A stretch of 37,780 bases of DNA, taken from assembly GCA_015680685.1 (NCBI GenBank), contig MNCI01023592.1, positions 175,451-213,230 on the forward strand. Direction: 5' to 3'. The notes under the pieces were generated by a model, which did not search any database, had not been told where the DNA came from, and saw only the letters and a program-made list of their open reading frames with translations. The position numbers and the translations under genes are program-made. Positions 8,703 to 20,400 of the stretch are shown here, in pieces; positions within the stretch are counted from its first letter, which is position 1, and every line of letters begins with the position of its first letter. The DNA is from Gnetum montanum (Eukaryota > Streptophyta > Gnetopsida > Gnetales > Gnetaceae).

Positions 8703-10766
8703 ATGGTGGATGCAAGATTGGGGCTCCAAGATCTTTCCCTTGAAATTTCAAAAGAAAATCCTTTTGGGAAGATTGAGAAGAAGCGTGTTCCATGCATCGC
8801 TTATAGTGACTCCGGGTGCAACTGTGTGCAGCAACTGTGGTCCGCTAAGCGGACATCTATTCAAGCATGCAGTCGGTGTACTGAAGAATCGTAAGTTCAA
8901 CAATTCCTGTACGTAGTAGCCACAAATCAAGAAGGCACCCAGTGATTGACCGCTAACCCTACTAGTAGCACTTTATGCATGGAACCATCTGAGGGATTTG
9001 TACGCACCTATGTAGAAAGCATGGATGATTTGGAAGAGGTCCATCAACAAGTATCTACTGTTGATGACTGTAATGATTGAGGAAAGTTACAAATCCCTAA
9101 ATGTTTTAAACATGAGCCCTTGGAACTCAAATCCTTACCGGGCCATTTAGAATATGCATTTTTGTAGAATGGGAAGCCAATGATTATCAATGCCACCCTT
9201 GCTCCTGAATAAAAGAAGAAGTTGCTAAAGGTGGTGAACAAATGGGAGGCTATTTTTGCATGGTCATATCTTGAATTAACAAGAGTTTATCCTAGGATTT
9301 TCCAACATCGAATTTTTATTGATCCCTCCATGAACTTATGATGACAAACACAAAGGTGGTTGAACCCCAAATTGAAGTAGGTCGTCAAAGATGAAATTGA
9401 GCAGTTGCTGAAAGCAGAGTTCATCTACTCCATTGAGGATAGCAAATGGGTTAGCCTACTCATTATTGTGCCAAAGAAGGATGGCAAATGGAGGGTCTAT
9501 ATAGATTTTCGATTGCACAACATGGCTACCTTCAAGGATCAATTCCCACTCCCATTTGTGGACCAAGTGTTGGATACCATCACAGGGCATTGTTATTATA
9601 GCTTTTTGGATGGTTATAGTGGCTATAACCAAATCCAAATTGCACTAGAAGACCAGGCCAAAACAACATTTACAAGTCCCTGGGGGACTTTCTTATACAA
9701 AAAGATGCCCTTTGGCCTATGTAATGCACTTGCCACTTTCCAACGCCTTTTCCTTAGCATCTTCCAGTAGTAAATTGGCAATGGGGTAGAAGTCTTCATG
9801 GATGACTTCTCTACCTATGGAGCCACGTTTGAACAAGCCTTGGACCGCCTTATGCAAGTTCTAAAAAGATGTGTGGAAACTAATCTATGGCTCAACTAGC
9901 AAAAGAGCCACTTAATGGTCTAAGAGGGCATTGTTCTCAAGCACCATATTTCACAAGCAGGGATTAGCATAGATCCTGAAAAAATCAAGGTCATCTAAGG
10001 AATCACCAAGCAACCAAGCATTGTAAAAGATGTTCGGTCATTCCTTGTCCACACTGGTTACTACCGGTGCTTCATCAAAAACTTCTCAAAGATCGTCAAG
10101 CTGTTGGTGGAACTCACAAAGAAAGATGTTCCATTCTTTTGGACCAAGGAATGTGAATCTACATTCCAAACACTTAAACAAAAACTCATAGAAACTCTAA
10201 TTCTATGGAAACCTAATTGGTCTAGGCCCTTCCACATCATGACTGATGCATCCAACTATGCATTGGGAGTCATGCTCACACAGTGGAATGATCAAAAATG
10301 TCCATACTATATCCACTATGCAAGTTGCAGCATTGTGGGCACTCAGCTCAACTACACCACCACTGAAAAGGAGTTAATGGCGGTGGTGTTGACCTTGGAA
10401 AATTTTTGATACTAAGTGCTCAAGTACAAGGTGTTTGTGCATACTGACCACAGTGCCATCAAGTTCTTGATAAACAAACCAATGGTGAGCCCCCGTATCA
10501 TACGGTGGCTGGTGATTCTTCAAGAATTTGACCTCACTATGGTAGACCGGAAAGAAACCGAGAATGTGGTTGCTGACCACTTGTCTCGGTTGCAATGGGA
10601 TAATGCAAAAGAGGAGGAGCCACTCTCTGACCAATTTCCAGATGAACTCCTCTTTGTTGGAGCAATTGATAAGCATATGCCCAAAGAATCACATTGGTTC
10701 AACCACATCCTCACCTATCTCACAACCCAGGAATTGCCAAAGGAGTGGGACCATCGACAAAAATAG
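8703..10766 (+). pseudogene. Reverse transcriptase and RNase H remnant of the Athila-like element
   Basis: The 3n frame continues. NGKPMIINATLAPE (9168 on) and the block before VKDEIEQLLKAEFIYSIED (about 9370-9440) are the approach to RT. RT motifs follow: VPKKDGKWRVYIDFR, FPLPFVDQVLD, SFLDGYSGYNQI (first catalytic Asp), MPFGLCNA and FMDD at 9795-9806 (catalytic pair intact). RNase H follows at about 10230-10600 with MTDASNYALG, TTTEKELMAV and HTDHSAIKFL, then ADHLSRL. The RT would copy element RNA to DNA and RNase H would remove the RNA strand. At least eleven in-frame stops (for example 9768, 10407, 10413, 10764) but no frame change were found. The track start at 9405 is only an internal codon; homology begins upstream. 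Confidence 0.93.
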
Positions 10767-11948
10767 CAAAATCTCCATAAGGCCAAGTGCTTCATGGAAA
10801 TCAATGGCCACCTTTATAAGGTGCGTGCAAATGGCCTGGTTCAATGGTGTGTCCCTAATGATGACACACTGCGCATCCTCCAAGATGCTCACGAGGGCCC
10901 TTGTGGGGTCCACTATGCTGGATGATGCACGACCATTAAGATCCTGCTTGTAGGATATTACTGGCTTACACTCTTCAAGGATGCATAATGGTTCACCTGC
11001 TCCTGTGAACAATGTCAGAGAGATGGTGGGATATCTGCACAAATGGAGGGACCTCAACAATGGATCTAACCACTAGAGCCCTTTAACATTTGGGGCATCG
11101 GCTTCATGGGTCCCATCACACCCATGTCCAATGGGAAGGCATACATCATCATTGTTGTTGACTACTGCACAAAGTGGGCAAAGGCAACAACCATCATTGA
11201 CTATTCCTCAAACATCATGGCATGATTTATCCAACGATTTTTCCAACGGCAAATCGTAAACAAGTTTGGAGTGCCACATGCACTCATCTCAGATAATGGA
11301 ACACATTTCACGGGCATCACTTTTCATAAACTCATGCAACACTTGGGGGTCACTCATAAATTTACAACACCTTATCACCCCCAAGCCAATGGGCAAGCCA
11401 AAGTTACCAATAGGGAGATTACCAAAATCCTCACTCGAACCATTAGTAAATATAGGAGGTAATGGAGCACCAAACTTAACAATGCCCTCTAGGCCTATCA
11501 CTCCACCTAGAAACTTCCTATCAGTTACTTCCCTTATGATTTAGTGTATGGTAAGCTACCAAAACTTCCAATCCAAGCTAAACTCTGGACACTATCTACA
11601 ACCAATGACTTATCAACTTAAGTGCGCTAGATGAGAATCGATTAGTAGCCCTATCATCAAATGAGATACACAAGGCCTACAATAAAAAAATGTCATGATC
11701 TTAGGATCTAGAAGGTAACATTTAGATGTGGAGATAAGGTACTCTACTAGAACCCCACACACATACCGCAACATACCAAGTTTCAAACGTTGTGGGAGGG
11801 ACCCTATATTGTCTCCGAAACCTTCCCATCTAGAGCCTTTCTTATACACAAACCTAAGGACCCCACGAGAACATAGTTGGTCAATAGGCAACAATTAAAA
11901 CCTTTCCGTGAACTCCACCAAACTAGTGCTACTACCTTAGCGTCATAG
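10767..11948 (+). pseudogene. Integrase remnant with altered catalytic Glu
   Basis: Still in the 3n frame. A zinc-binding HHCC module is visible: His at 10890 and 10911, Cys at 11004 and 11013. The catalytic core follows: Asp at 11160-11162 in VVDYCTKWAKA, Asp in ISDNGTHF (11292 on), then 35 residues later HPQANGQAKVTNREI, where the family has NGQAEV; the catalytic Glu is Lys (codon AAA, 11400-11402), a one-base G-to-A change from GAA. A C-terminal GPY module is recognisable from CGDKVLY and TLWEGPYIV (11793-11813). There is no chromodomain. Stops at 10923, 10986, 11067, 11223, 11460 and later; the frame ends at TAG 11946-11948. Confidence 0.92.
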
Positions 11949-13480
11949 GGATAGCCTCATTCCATTTTTCGGGTCTCCTCCTCCTAGCCTAGTCGTGGGG
12001 GAGATTGTTCGCCATGCTAATCCACTCTACTAAGCTCCTCACCATTTTTGGAACTTTTTTGTTTTACAACTTCATTCGTATGTTTGTCAATTCTTACTCA
12101 CTTTTTCTTTCTTTCTTTAATTACTTTTCTATTTCTTGGTTTGCTTATTTATGTGTGTGTGTGTTTAATTTTCAGTTGGTTACTAATAAATCATCTTATT
12201 GTCATCAGATGTATAGCGTGGTTGGTTTTTGTTGTGATGGATCGCATGAAATGATCCCCCTATTTTATCTTGCTCCCACTCTCACATTGTTGTTCTTGGA
12301 ATTTATGTCTACTTTCATCTCATAAGATTAGCAGTGAGTCCACTTCATTGACCCATTCATCCACTCCATGGTTTTCCTCCCTTTGGAAACATGCAAACCC
12401 CCTTCACTTAAAAATATTTTAGTTAATGTATGACTTGTGTAGTTCCCAAAATTGGGGATGACCCAATGGTTTGAATTGGGGATGTCATTTCAAGGGGAAT
12501 GCAATGTTCATTGTACTCTTCTATCCCCTAGGTTGTGAAAGTGTCCTCACAGATTTCTTACCACTCCAAGTTCTTTTATACAAAGAATTTCCTTAGCAAT
12601 TTGACCTTGCATGGTGTGGTCCTCATCGCCAAAATGCAAAAAGAAAAAAAACATGTGTATGAGGATTCAAAGCACACCCCTTGGTCAAATGCATGCAAAC
12701 TAGCATGGGCCTTTGCATGGTGTGGTTCCCACAAAATAAAAATAAAATCATAACTATGTGGGAATTTTGTGCTACCCATCACTCAAATTCTTCTCCACCA
12801 AGTTCTTTCTTACAACATTCTCCTACTTTTGACTCTTTTTATCACCTTGCTTACCTTCCTCTTTCTTTCAACCAAGTCCCTGGTCTCTCCAGCTCTTCAA
12901 TCGCCCCAATTTGGCATTTTAAATCCATTTTTTTGGGCTTTTATTTGGCTGGTCAACGCTGGTCAATGCGCAACCCCCTGCATCAACTAGGCCCCGTATA
13001 CATGGCTTCATATACGCGGCCCCATCGACACAACAATAAAACTCTATATATATCCCCGTTGCGCTATGCATTTTTGGCCACTTTGCACACAAATTGGAGG
13101 GAAATTTTTCATTTCTTATGCCTAACTTCGTCATCCCAAGCACCTACGTTTTCTCTCGCGTGTCCAAATCCACCTATCCTTCCCCTCTTTTGCAACCAGA
13201 GGTATGGTCTCAGTCGTGGGGGGTGAGGTCTATAGAAAAATTAATTAACTAACTTACAATTATTAAAGACTTAACACCTCTTAGGAGACAAAAGCAAAAA
13301 CAATAGTTTAACCTACAACTCATAAATCATTATTTTTGTTTCTAAACCATCAACTAATACCCTGGGAAATTTAATGGGATGCACATGCCAACACCATAAC
13401 TTAGTCAAATTGAGAAGGTGTATGAGGGCCATTTTGAGCAACCTGTGCACAATTTAATTAATGGTTATGTTTGATTGCAT
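11949..13480 (+). other. Spacer between pol and the third ORF
   Basis: No protein of recognisable family. A hydrophobic frame at 12005-12325 comes from T-rich sequence and has no partner motifs. The phrase TTGCATGGTGTGGT occurs twice (12607 and 12713 regions). A U3-like promoter segment at 12979-13055 is listed separately. Long spacers here are known in Athila-group elements. Confidence 0.6.
12979..13055 (+). promoter_or_regulatory. Internal U3-like segment with TATA box ahead of the third ORF
   Basis: GCATCAACTAGGCCCCGTATACATGG and CGCGGCCCCATCGAC resemble the U3 start of this element's own LTRs (GCGTCGACTAGG, GGCCCCGTATACACGG, GTGGCCCCGTCGAC). A TATA-like CTCTATATATATCC follows at 13042-13055. 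In the LTR the same GC-rich block also precedes the TATA box. The third ORF begins about 430 bp downstream. A second promoter for a subgenomic transcript is inference. Confidence 0.45.
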
Positions 13481-16301
13481 ATGGCACCGAAACCAAGGCA
13501 TCCAAGGGGAGAAGGACCATCACAACCAAGGGCCAAGCGACCAAGAATAGGAAGAGGACGAGGTGTGCAGCACTCAGAGCATGCAGAGGGCTACCATGCA
13601 ACTAGCCCCCTCCACGAAGGATCCGATGTGGAATCTGTTCATCAGATTCCTAAAGAGGAGATTCTCAGCGAACAATCGCAAGGGGATGAGACTTTGGCGA
13701 TAGTGCCACGGCTCAAGGTCACCCTAACCCAAGCATGTCTTGATGCTATTAGGCCAAGGGAGGTGCAATGAATGGTCCTACAAAAGTTGAACTTTGGACC
13801 ATTTCTTGAGAATGCACCAGAAGATGTGAAGCTACAATTACAAAACTCTCCTATGTGGCCAATCATAACATCCAGTGGTGAATGGTATTTAGGAGAGACT
13901 TATCTCTTCTAGAAAAATTGGCAACCAGGGTCTAGAGTAAAAATCAAGGACATCTATGTCTCTTACTCTGCAGAAGTAATCACACAAGCTCTAGGGTTGC
14001 TAGAGACCAGAGATGATGTGACGGAGATCCCTAAGCAAGCAGATCATTAGGTAAAAGGGGAGTGGATTAGGCAGTGCTATGATGTGGATTGCAAAGAGTT
14101 TAGCACTCTGACCACTGCAGAGAGGGTATATTCAAAAATTGCATCTTACCATTTGAATCCAACGGTAAGACCCAGCAAGATCACTGTCTTCTCCACTTGT
14201 GCATGTGTCACTCTAAGCGGAAAATTCCCAATGAACCTTCCACAGTTGTTATTTTTGGAGATTGAGAAAAGATACACTAAAAGCGAATGTGGAAGGTAGG
14301 CTCTACCCTTTCCTTGCTTAATTCAGAAATTATGCAAATGGGTAGGGATAGCACGATATGCCAACGATACACTTCGGCACGCCCTGATTGCCTCATGGTA
14401 GGAGATGATGAAAGACAAGACTCCAGCCACCACATGAACTGAGGAAGAGCAGCAACCACCTCCACCACCTGCACAAACAACGAGGTCGGGTTCACAAACA
14501 ATTGCAGAACATATACGCAAGATCCGATAATCACTTTTGAGCCAACAAGAGCAATTTGTAGGGACCAGTGAAGGAGAAGACTCTTTAGTCTATCGCCCTG
14601 CAATGAGCCATTTGGAGCAAGTGGCTTGATCAGTAAGTCTACTGGAAGGAGCAGGGCTGATATTCTCTATCACCCAAACACAAGTACTTGTAAGAACTGA
14701 TCCTAGTGTCCAAGAAGTAATAGTCTCCACCCAACAATTATTTTCTGAAATTTTAGGGAATGCTACTACTTTTTTTATACTCTTGGAGGATGGAGAGGGG
14801 GTGATAGTCCTAGTGATGCAGCACCAGGGACAGGAAATTGTGGCTGAAGTGGTGCTAACACGATTGCTACGGTCCTTAATGCACCAGCAGCACCTGTACC
14901 AGATGTACATGGACTTGAAGATGTACAGGCGTCCGTAAGGACTTCACGTAGCAGGATCAATACAGCCTAACATGAAGAACTATTGGACTGACTGGTGGGA
15001 ACCAGGCAACCACTTTTAGATTTCTTTGATCTTCCAAATAACATCATTGCAACCCAATCAGAGTTGCTCTCGGCAAGGGGTAAGAGCCTCATCTTGGAGG
15101 AGCAACTCTTAAGCAAATTATCAACGCTTGGCAATAGAAGTTGTCCAATTAAGGGCCCAACTTGCTAATCCAGCTCTCCTCAACCATGAACTCACTAGAG
15201 ATGAAGCTTTTCAACAACTTCAAGTCAAACTCAAGATAGTTGAGTATGAGAAAGAGTCGGTGATTTTTAATAAGTCCTTGATAGATGCTCGTACATATCA
15301 TCTAAACAAGGACTTGACAGAGGTTCACCAAGAGAATGTCAGGCTGACCACGAAAGTTCATCATCTACATAATGTTGGTGCTGAAAATCAACACATGAAA
15401 AGCTTTATCCACCAACAGTAGGAGGAGCTAGCCAAGGTGAACATTGATGTGAGGAGGTTGGCTACCAAAAATCAAAATTTGTCTATGGAGGACATTCGAT
15501 CCTTGCAATAAAAATCAGCCATCGAAATTACCACTTGGAAAAATAAAGTCCTTAATTTTGAAAAAGTTAAAAATCATTACAGGGACCAAGTGAGATTGCA
15601 GAAGGAAGTGAATGAAAAGCAAATTCAAGTCACAAAGGCCAAATTGAACTAAGCACTCTAGCAGCTTCGAGAAGGAGGCGAGGTGTGGCAACACATCTTT
15701 GATAGATTGAACACCTACAACCAAGCTAAGATCCACCTCAAGGAACTACAAGTTGAAGAAATGATAGAGTACATGGAGTTGGTCAACCTTTGCTATGCTA
15801 ATAGCTAGAAGACCGCGGTCTAACCTAGAAAAGCAAGTGGTCGCCTCGTATTCTTTATACGAGGGCAAGTTCCAAGCACATAAGGTGACAAAATAAAAAT
15901 TGGAAATAGCAAATGCGGAACTCAAGGTTCTCTGCATATGTTTTGAAGGGCAACGTGTGGTCGCTGAGAACTTGGCCCAATGAATGAATGACTACCAGCA
16001 GCTGCAGACATCAATCTGAGCATTCGACATTCAACAAAAATAGTTTGTGGCCTAGTTTGTCAATCTGAAAGTACTCTTCCCTGCACTTCCATGCCCTTGG
16101 GAGGTTCCAGTCTTAGCACACATTGGCAAAGCTACTTGGACAGTGAACGATCCTAGAAGCAAGAAAGAGAAAATGAGGGCTCTCTTGAAGGCTTTCCGAT
16201 TGCCTTCAGAAGTTGTAGTTGCTTCAAGACAACCATCATCCATGCCACCGCCACCACATGCGCCAAGGCTAGTGAAGGTCTATCAGAACCATCACCACTA
16301 G
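13481..16301 (+). pseudogene. Third ORF of the Athila-like element (plant-transposon-protein-like head, coiled-coil tail)
   Basis: The ATG at 13481 opens a frame starting MAPKPRHPRGEGPSQP, a basic Pro/Gly/Arg-rich N-terminus that could act as a nuclear signal. About 13780-14350 contains KIKDIYVSYSAEVITQALGL and LPFPCLIQKLCKWVGI, which resemble the conserved blocks of the plant-specific 'putative plant transposon protein' domain found next to Athila-type pol genes. A low-complexity part with PPPPPAQ (14450) and an Ala/Pro stretch follows. From 15128 to about 15800 the frame reads a Glu/Lys/Gln/Leu-rich coiled coil (for example LRAQLAN, EENVR-like heptads). Stops are many (13770, 14048, 14297, 15419, 15509); the best frame shifts near 14800 and back near 15115. 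I see no signal peptide or convincing membrane segment, so an envelope role is not supported. Confidence 0.65.
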
Positions 16302-16544
16302 AGATGGTGTGATCTTCTCTAGCAATTTTTGCATCTTTTAGCACAACAAAGAATCTAAGATCATCGAGGTGTTCAATTTTATCTTTGAACACCACCATTT
16401 TGTAATTTTTTCTTCTTTGTACACTTGAGCACTTGGTGCATCAGTAAGGTTGGTGTTGTGTCATGTGTGTCATGTCATGTGTGTTGTAATAAGAACTTCA
16501 TACCTTTCAAATTGTAATGAAACTCAAGGATGAGTTTTTACTCA
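16302..16544 (+). other. 3' untranslated part before the polypurine tract
   Basis: AT-rich. ACTCAAGGATGAGTTTTTACTCAGTTG just before the tract aligns with ACTCGAGGACGAGTTTTCATTCAGTC in the minus-strand element at 36850-36870, a conserved block upstream of plant gypsy 3' LTRs. Confidence 0.6.
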
Positions 16545-16556
16545 GTTGTGAGGGTA
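16545..16556 (+). other. Polypurine tract of the Athila-like element
   Basis: GTTGTGAGGGTA directly precedes the 3' LTR; the related element reads CATGGGGGTA at the same place. The tract is weakened by pyrimidines. Confidence 0.6.
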
Positions 16557-17462
16557 TGATGAAGTGCTAAGCAGTCAATGCGTCGACTGGGCCACATATA
16601 TGGGGCCCCGTATACACGGCCATGTCAACGCGGCCTCGTTGATGCATTTGTCCATGCGTCTACATGGCCTCGTTTATGCAGTGCCTATTCTAGCCTATAA
16701 ATAAGTGTTCTTCCACCACACTTAGGTATTTTTTTGGCAATTGTAGCGAAGCTCTTGTAGTTTGTTCCTGCAAGAGTTAGAATATTTTCCAAGTGCCTAC
16801 AATAGGTGTGAGAAAGGTGTCTGGCTCTTTATTTGAGCACTAATGTACCTAAGCCCATTGGTGTGACTGGCAATAAAGACGAGCTTTTCAAGCATTCCTT
16901 GCAGCAATTGGACTTAGTCATTTGAGCATTTAATAGTTTAATATTTTTATCCTTTAATAATTCCTTAAGTTTTCATTATTATCACTTTAATCATCATCGC
17001 TCTTTTATAGCTTGTAAAAACCATAAGTACAACCATCTCGAACGTAAACCCAACACTTGGAAACCTAGTGACGCTTAACATCTGGAAACCCAGTAGTGGT
17101 TAGGGGATGCTTAGGATGTGCATGGAAGATGGGATTGAATACTTATGCTATGAAGAGTTAAGAGATAGATTAGGATAATCATAGATTACGTAATATTCCA
17201 TTCCTTGCATTGCATTTCAAGAATTAGACTCTAGAAGATAAAAGAGAAAAAGCCATAAAAATCATTTGCCTCAATCTCACTTAACCATTGCAATCTAAAC
17301 ATCACAAGTGAGGTTGGGAAGACAACGATTGTTCTAACACAAGGTTTTGTCGATTAGGGTTTGGTGTATGCAAAGTGCTTACATTCTACAGAATTCGACT
17401 GAGTCGCGTGTGAACACCCGTGATTCGCATGGTTGGGCATAGGGGTACCTAGCCGCCCATCA
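16557..17462 (+). repeat. 3' LTR of the Athila-like element (906 bp)
   Basis: It begins TGATGAAGTGC and ends CGCCCATCA. TATA at 16694-16703 and AATAAA at 16872-16877 are conserved with the 5' LTR. It keeps the 19-bp stretch (TGAGTCGCGTGTGAACACC) missing from the 5' copy. Confidence 0.93.
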
Positions 17463-17467
17463 CCAGT
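17463..17467 (+). repeat. Target-site duplication, right copy (CCAGT)
   Basis: Exact repeat of 4852-4856, bordering the final CA of the 3' LTR. Confidence 0.9.
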
Positions 17468-20400
17468 CATAACATATCAAAACCCGGTACAAAATAAGCT
17501 TTGCCCGTGTTATAGAATCTCTCACAACGATGTAGTAAAGCATTTTTCATTTCCATTATTTTTACATGGAAATTTCAAATTATTTTCTCACATGTAAGGG
17601 CTTGGAAGACGTGGAATTTTAAGGGTAATATAAGAGGTCTCCCTGCAATTTTTCAAACAGAAATTCCAACATAGCTGTGTTATACTGCAAGTTGGACAAA
17701 AAACAATCAAGAAAGTTGTCAAGAATAAAAATTAAGCCTCTGAACTCTAATCTCATAATCTATTGTATTTGTCTGCTCACCGTCATCACCGTCACCGTCC
17801 ATCTGAAATTTTTGCAGCTAATTTTGCAAGGAATCCCTTCAACACGTGAATTACCTTTTCCAGAGAAGAATCGTCAGGGTCACGTTAGGTGCAGAGAAGA
17901 ACAAGAATAGTGCCATAAATAGTAATCCAAAGCACCTGCAACACCATGTGCAGTGGTTAAAAGTTTGTGAGGAAAATTGAATTATCTTAAAACAGTCCAT
18001 TCCTTTTGCTTAATCATGATAAAGATACATTTGGTTATAAGACTTGAGATTTTTAAAATACTTCCATCATTAGCCTCAAGGCTCTTGGTAATATGAAGGA
18101 TGATCCTCTCTATAATACCCATTCATACGGAGCAAGAGGTAGCACTAAAGCTACTTGAAAGAAAAAAAATGCTCAGATGGTTTTCTTTCTACAACAATCA
18201 ACTAACAACTGATAAAATTAAAATGAAATCAACAACGCCTAGATCTAGCTCTAAAACTAGTCAATCAATATTAATTTTAAGAATTAAGAGATAATCTTAT
18301 AAAGAAATAGCCATAGTAAAATATATGTACAAAATTCATCAAATTAAAAAAAACAAAATTTTTATTATTTATCTCATCAGAATCATTTACACATTTGTAA
18401 ACCAAGGAAACAACCACAAAAGCAGATAAATTAATAATGTCATATTTTTTCAATCACATAATAATATTTTATAATTTCCAGCAACGCACAAAATAAGATC
18501 ATCAAAATTTAACTCTTGTGACCAATTTACCATTAATCATTTAATCAGGAAATTCATATGTTCAACAACAGAAAATAAATAAATCTCAACCATATATTAA
18601 CATCTTAGGTTTTTTCTCACTTCATCAACTTATAGAAAGATATCAAAATAAACTTTAGAAGGTATAGGGAAAAAAAGTATAATTCAATATTCAAATCCAA
18701 GATTTATGCATTCAAAGGGGAAGGGTTCATCAACCAAAATTCAATAATTCAACAATTTTAAAACATTCACAATTATCCATGGGCTCAAGGATACTCTCAC
18801 TTTCCATCGACGGTACCAATCCTAATCCTTGGCCCTGTTGGCAATCTTTTGCCAAAAATGTTCCAAATCATTATGGGTGTTTTTAAATTGTTACAAAAAC
18901 AACTCTCATCCAAGTCATTTAGGTGTGAGAGTGCAGAGGGTGGGTGGAGAGATCCGAAAAAAAAGTAATAAAGGTTTCAACAATCTAAACTTATAACAAT
19001 AATCTTGATAATTTCATACAAACATTGGGAAGGTGGTTAGGCAAGCAAAAAGAGAAAAATTTAAGAAAATCAACCATTGCTAGCCATTATCAAACATAAC
19101 AGAGATGGATCATTTTATCTCCCTTAGATATCTTGCTTACTAGAAGGAATTATTAGAATATTGAATTGCTATGCAACACTTGCTTTCTTTCTCCTTACTA
19201 TCTCTTATAGTAGTCATAGTCTTCTCTCCCTTCCCAGCCACACTCCCTACTACTGTATCCTTTTTCTTTTTCTTTTTTTTGTTCTACTAAGCTACTTCTT
19301 GCCTTGTGTGTTTTTTTTTTCTCCCTATTTGTAAGTGGAATAAGGGATAATGAATGATTTCTTGTAATTGACTTCTTGAGGAATGTTTGTATTCTTTTCT
19401 TTCTTTTTAAAGTTCTCTCTTTCTCTTTTTCTTTTTTTTTTTTCAACAATGAGTCATGAGTTCAATTCTCTTCATGATCACTATTAAAAAATCAATAAAA
19501 TATGTAGGTTCAATTCCTAAATCAACAATTTTTGATATTTCAGAATTCAGATTTTGCTAGATTTGAAGTTCAATTACTCTTGATAATTACAAAACATTCC
19601 AACATAATATCTATCTCTTTATCATTCAGAATTATCATAAGATGCAAGGAAAAAGTTTTCAAAATAGATTCATGATAAGGGCAATTCAAAATACATAATC
19701 AAATAAGGCATCTTCTTTTTCAGGTCATCAGTGATGTGAATTTTCTTATTGTCTTATGAGCCGTGAAAAGTCATCATGTGACCTTTCTACAGCTATTGAG
19801 GGGGTACTTATACTCTACTAGTTTAAACTAAAAAGAGCAATGCATCACATTTAGATAAAATAAAAACAATAAAATATACAACTATGGTATTTGCACACAA
19901 TATTCCTGATTCATGAGTTAGGTTCCCCCAACTTGATTCATAGATCAAGTTTCTCAATATGAGCATTCTTTTGCATCTCAACATACCTATTTTAACTCGA
20001 GGCACACCTTAGAGCATTATCCTTTATTTTTCTTTTGTTTCTCAATATCTCTATTGAAATAAAACAGAAAATATTTTGTTTTCCCAGATATTATTTACTA
20101 TTATTATTTTAAAGCATTCAGAACATGTATTTTAAATCATATTTCTTATGCATAAAATATTTAAACATTTAAGCACACACATCTTGTCAACAAAACATGC
20201 ACACAAACACACAGAAAGACTATTAAAATCATTATTGCTAAAATTCAAGAAGAAGTGGTTCATTACACTTTGGATCATTAGCTCCACAATCTTCCAAGCT
20301 GCCAATTGATTGACAAACTTCATCCCATGATGAAGGATCATTATTTACAGATTTAATGCTCATTTCATCAAAGCTCGTCCAAAAATGGTGGATGGATGAA

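Larger units (their letters stand above)
4857..17462 (+). mobile_element. Complete, inactive Athila-like Ty3/gypsy LTR retrotransposon (12.6 kb)
   Basis: All structural parts are present in order: 5' LTR, tRNA-Asp-type primer binding site, gag, protease, RT, RNase H, integrase with a GPY-like module, a 1.5-kb spacer, a third ORF, a polypurine tract and the 3' LTR, flanked by CCAGT duplications. The primer site type, the absence of a second RNase H between RNase H and integrase, and an extra ORF after pol place it with the Athila group rather than Tat/Ogre; the exact lineage is inferred without a tree. My hand alignment of the LTRs gives about 80 mismatches over about 885 columns (roughly 9%), mostly transitions, so the insertion is old. 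More than 25 in-frame stops in pol and a replaced integrase Glu show it cannot move on its own. Confidence 0.93.

Noticed and set aside
9405-9770. Independent RT gene starting at 9405
   Set aside because: RT homology continues in frame upstream of 9405 and downstream past the TAG at 9768 to FMDD, so it is a stretch between stops in one decayed pol frame.
12005-12325. Hydrophobic frame after pol as an envelope-like protein
   Set aside because: The hydrophobicity comes from T-rich sequence (TTTCTTTCTTT); there is no signal peptide, glycoprotein pattern or relation to the third ORF.
19198-19449. Lys/Glu-rich minus-strand frame
   Set aside because: It is the complement of a long pyrimidine-rich tract and has no family features.
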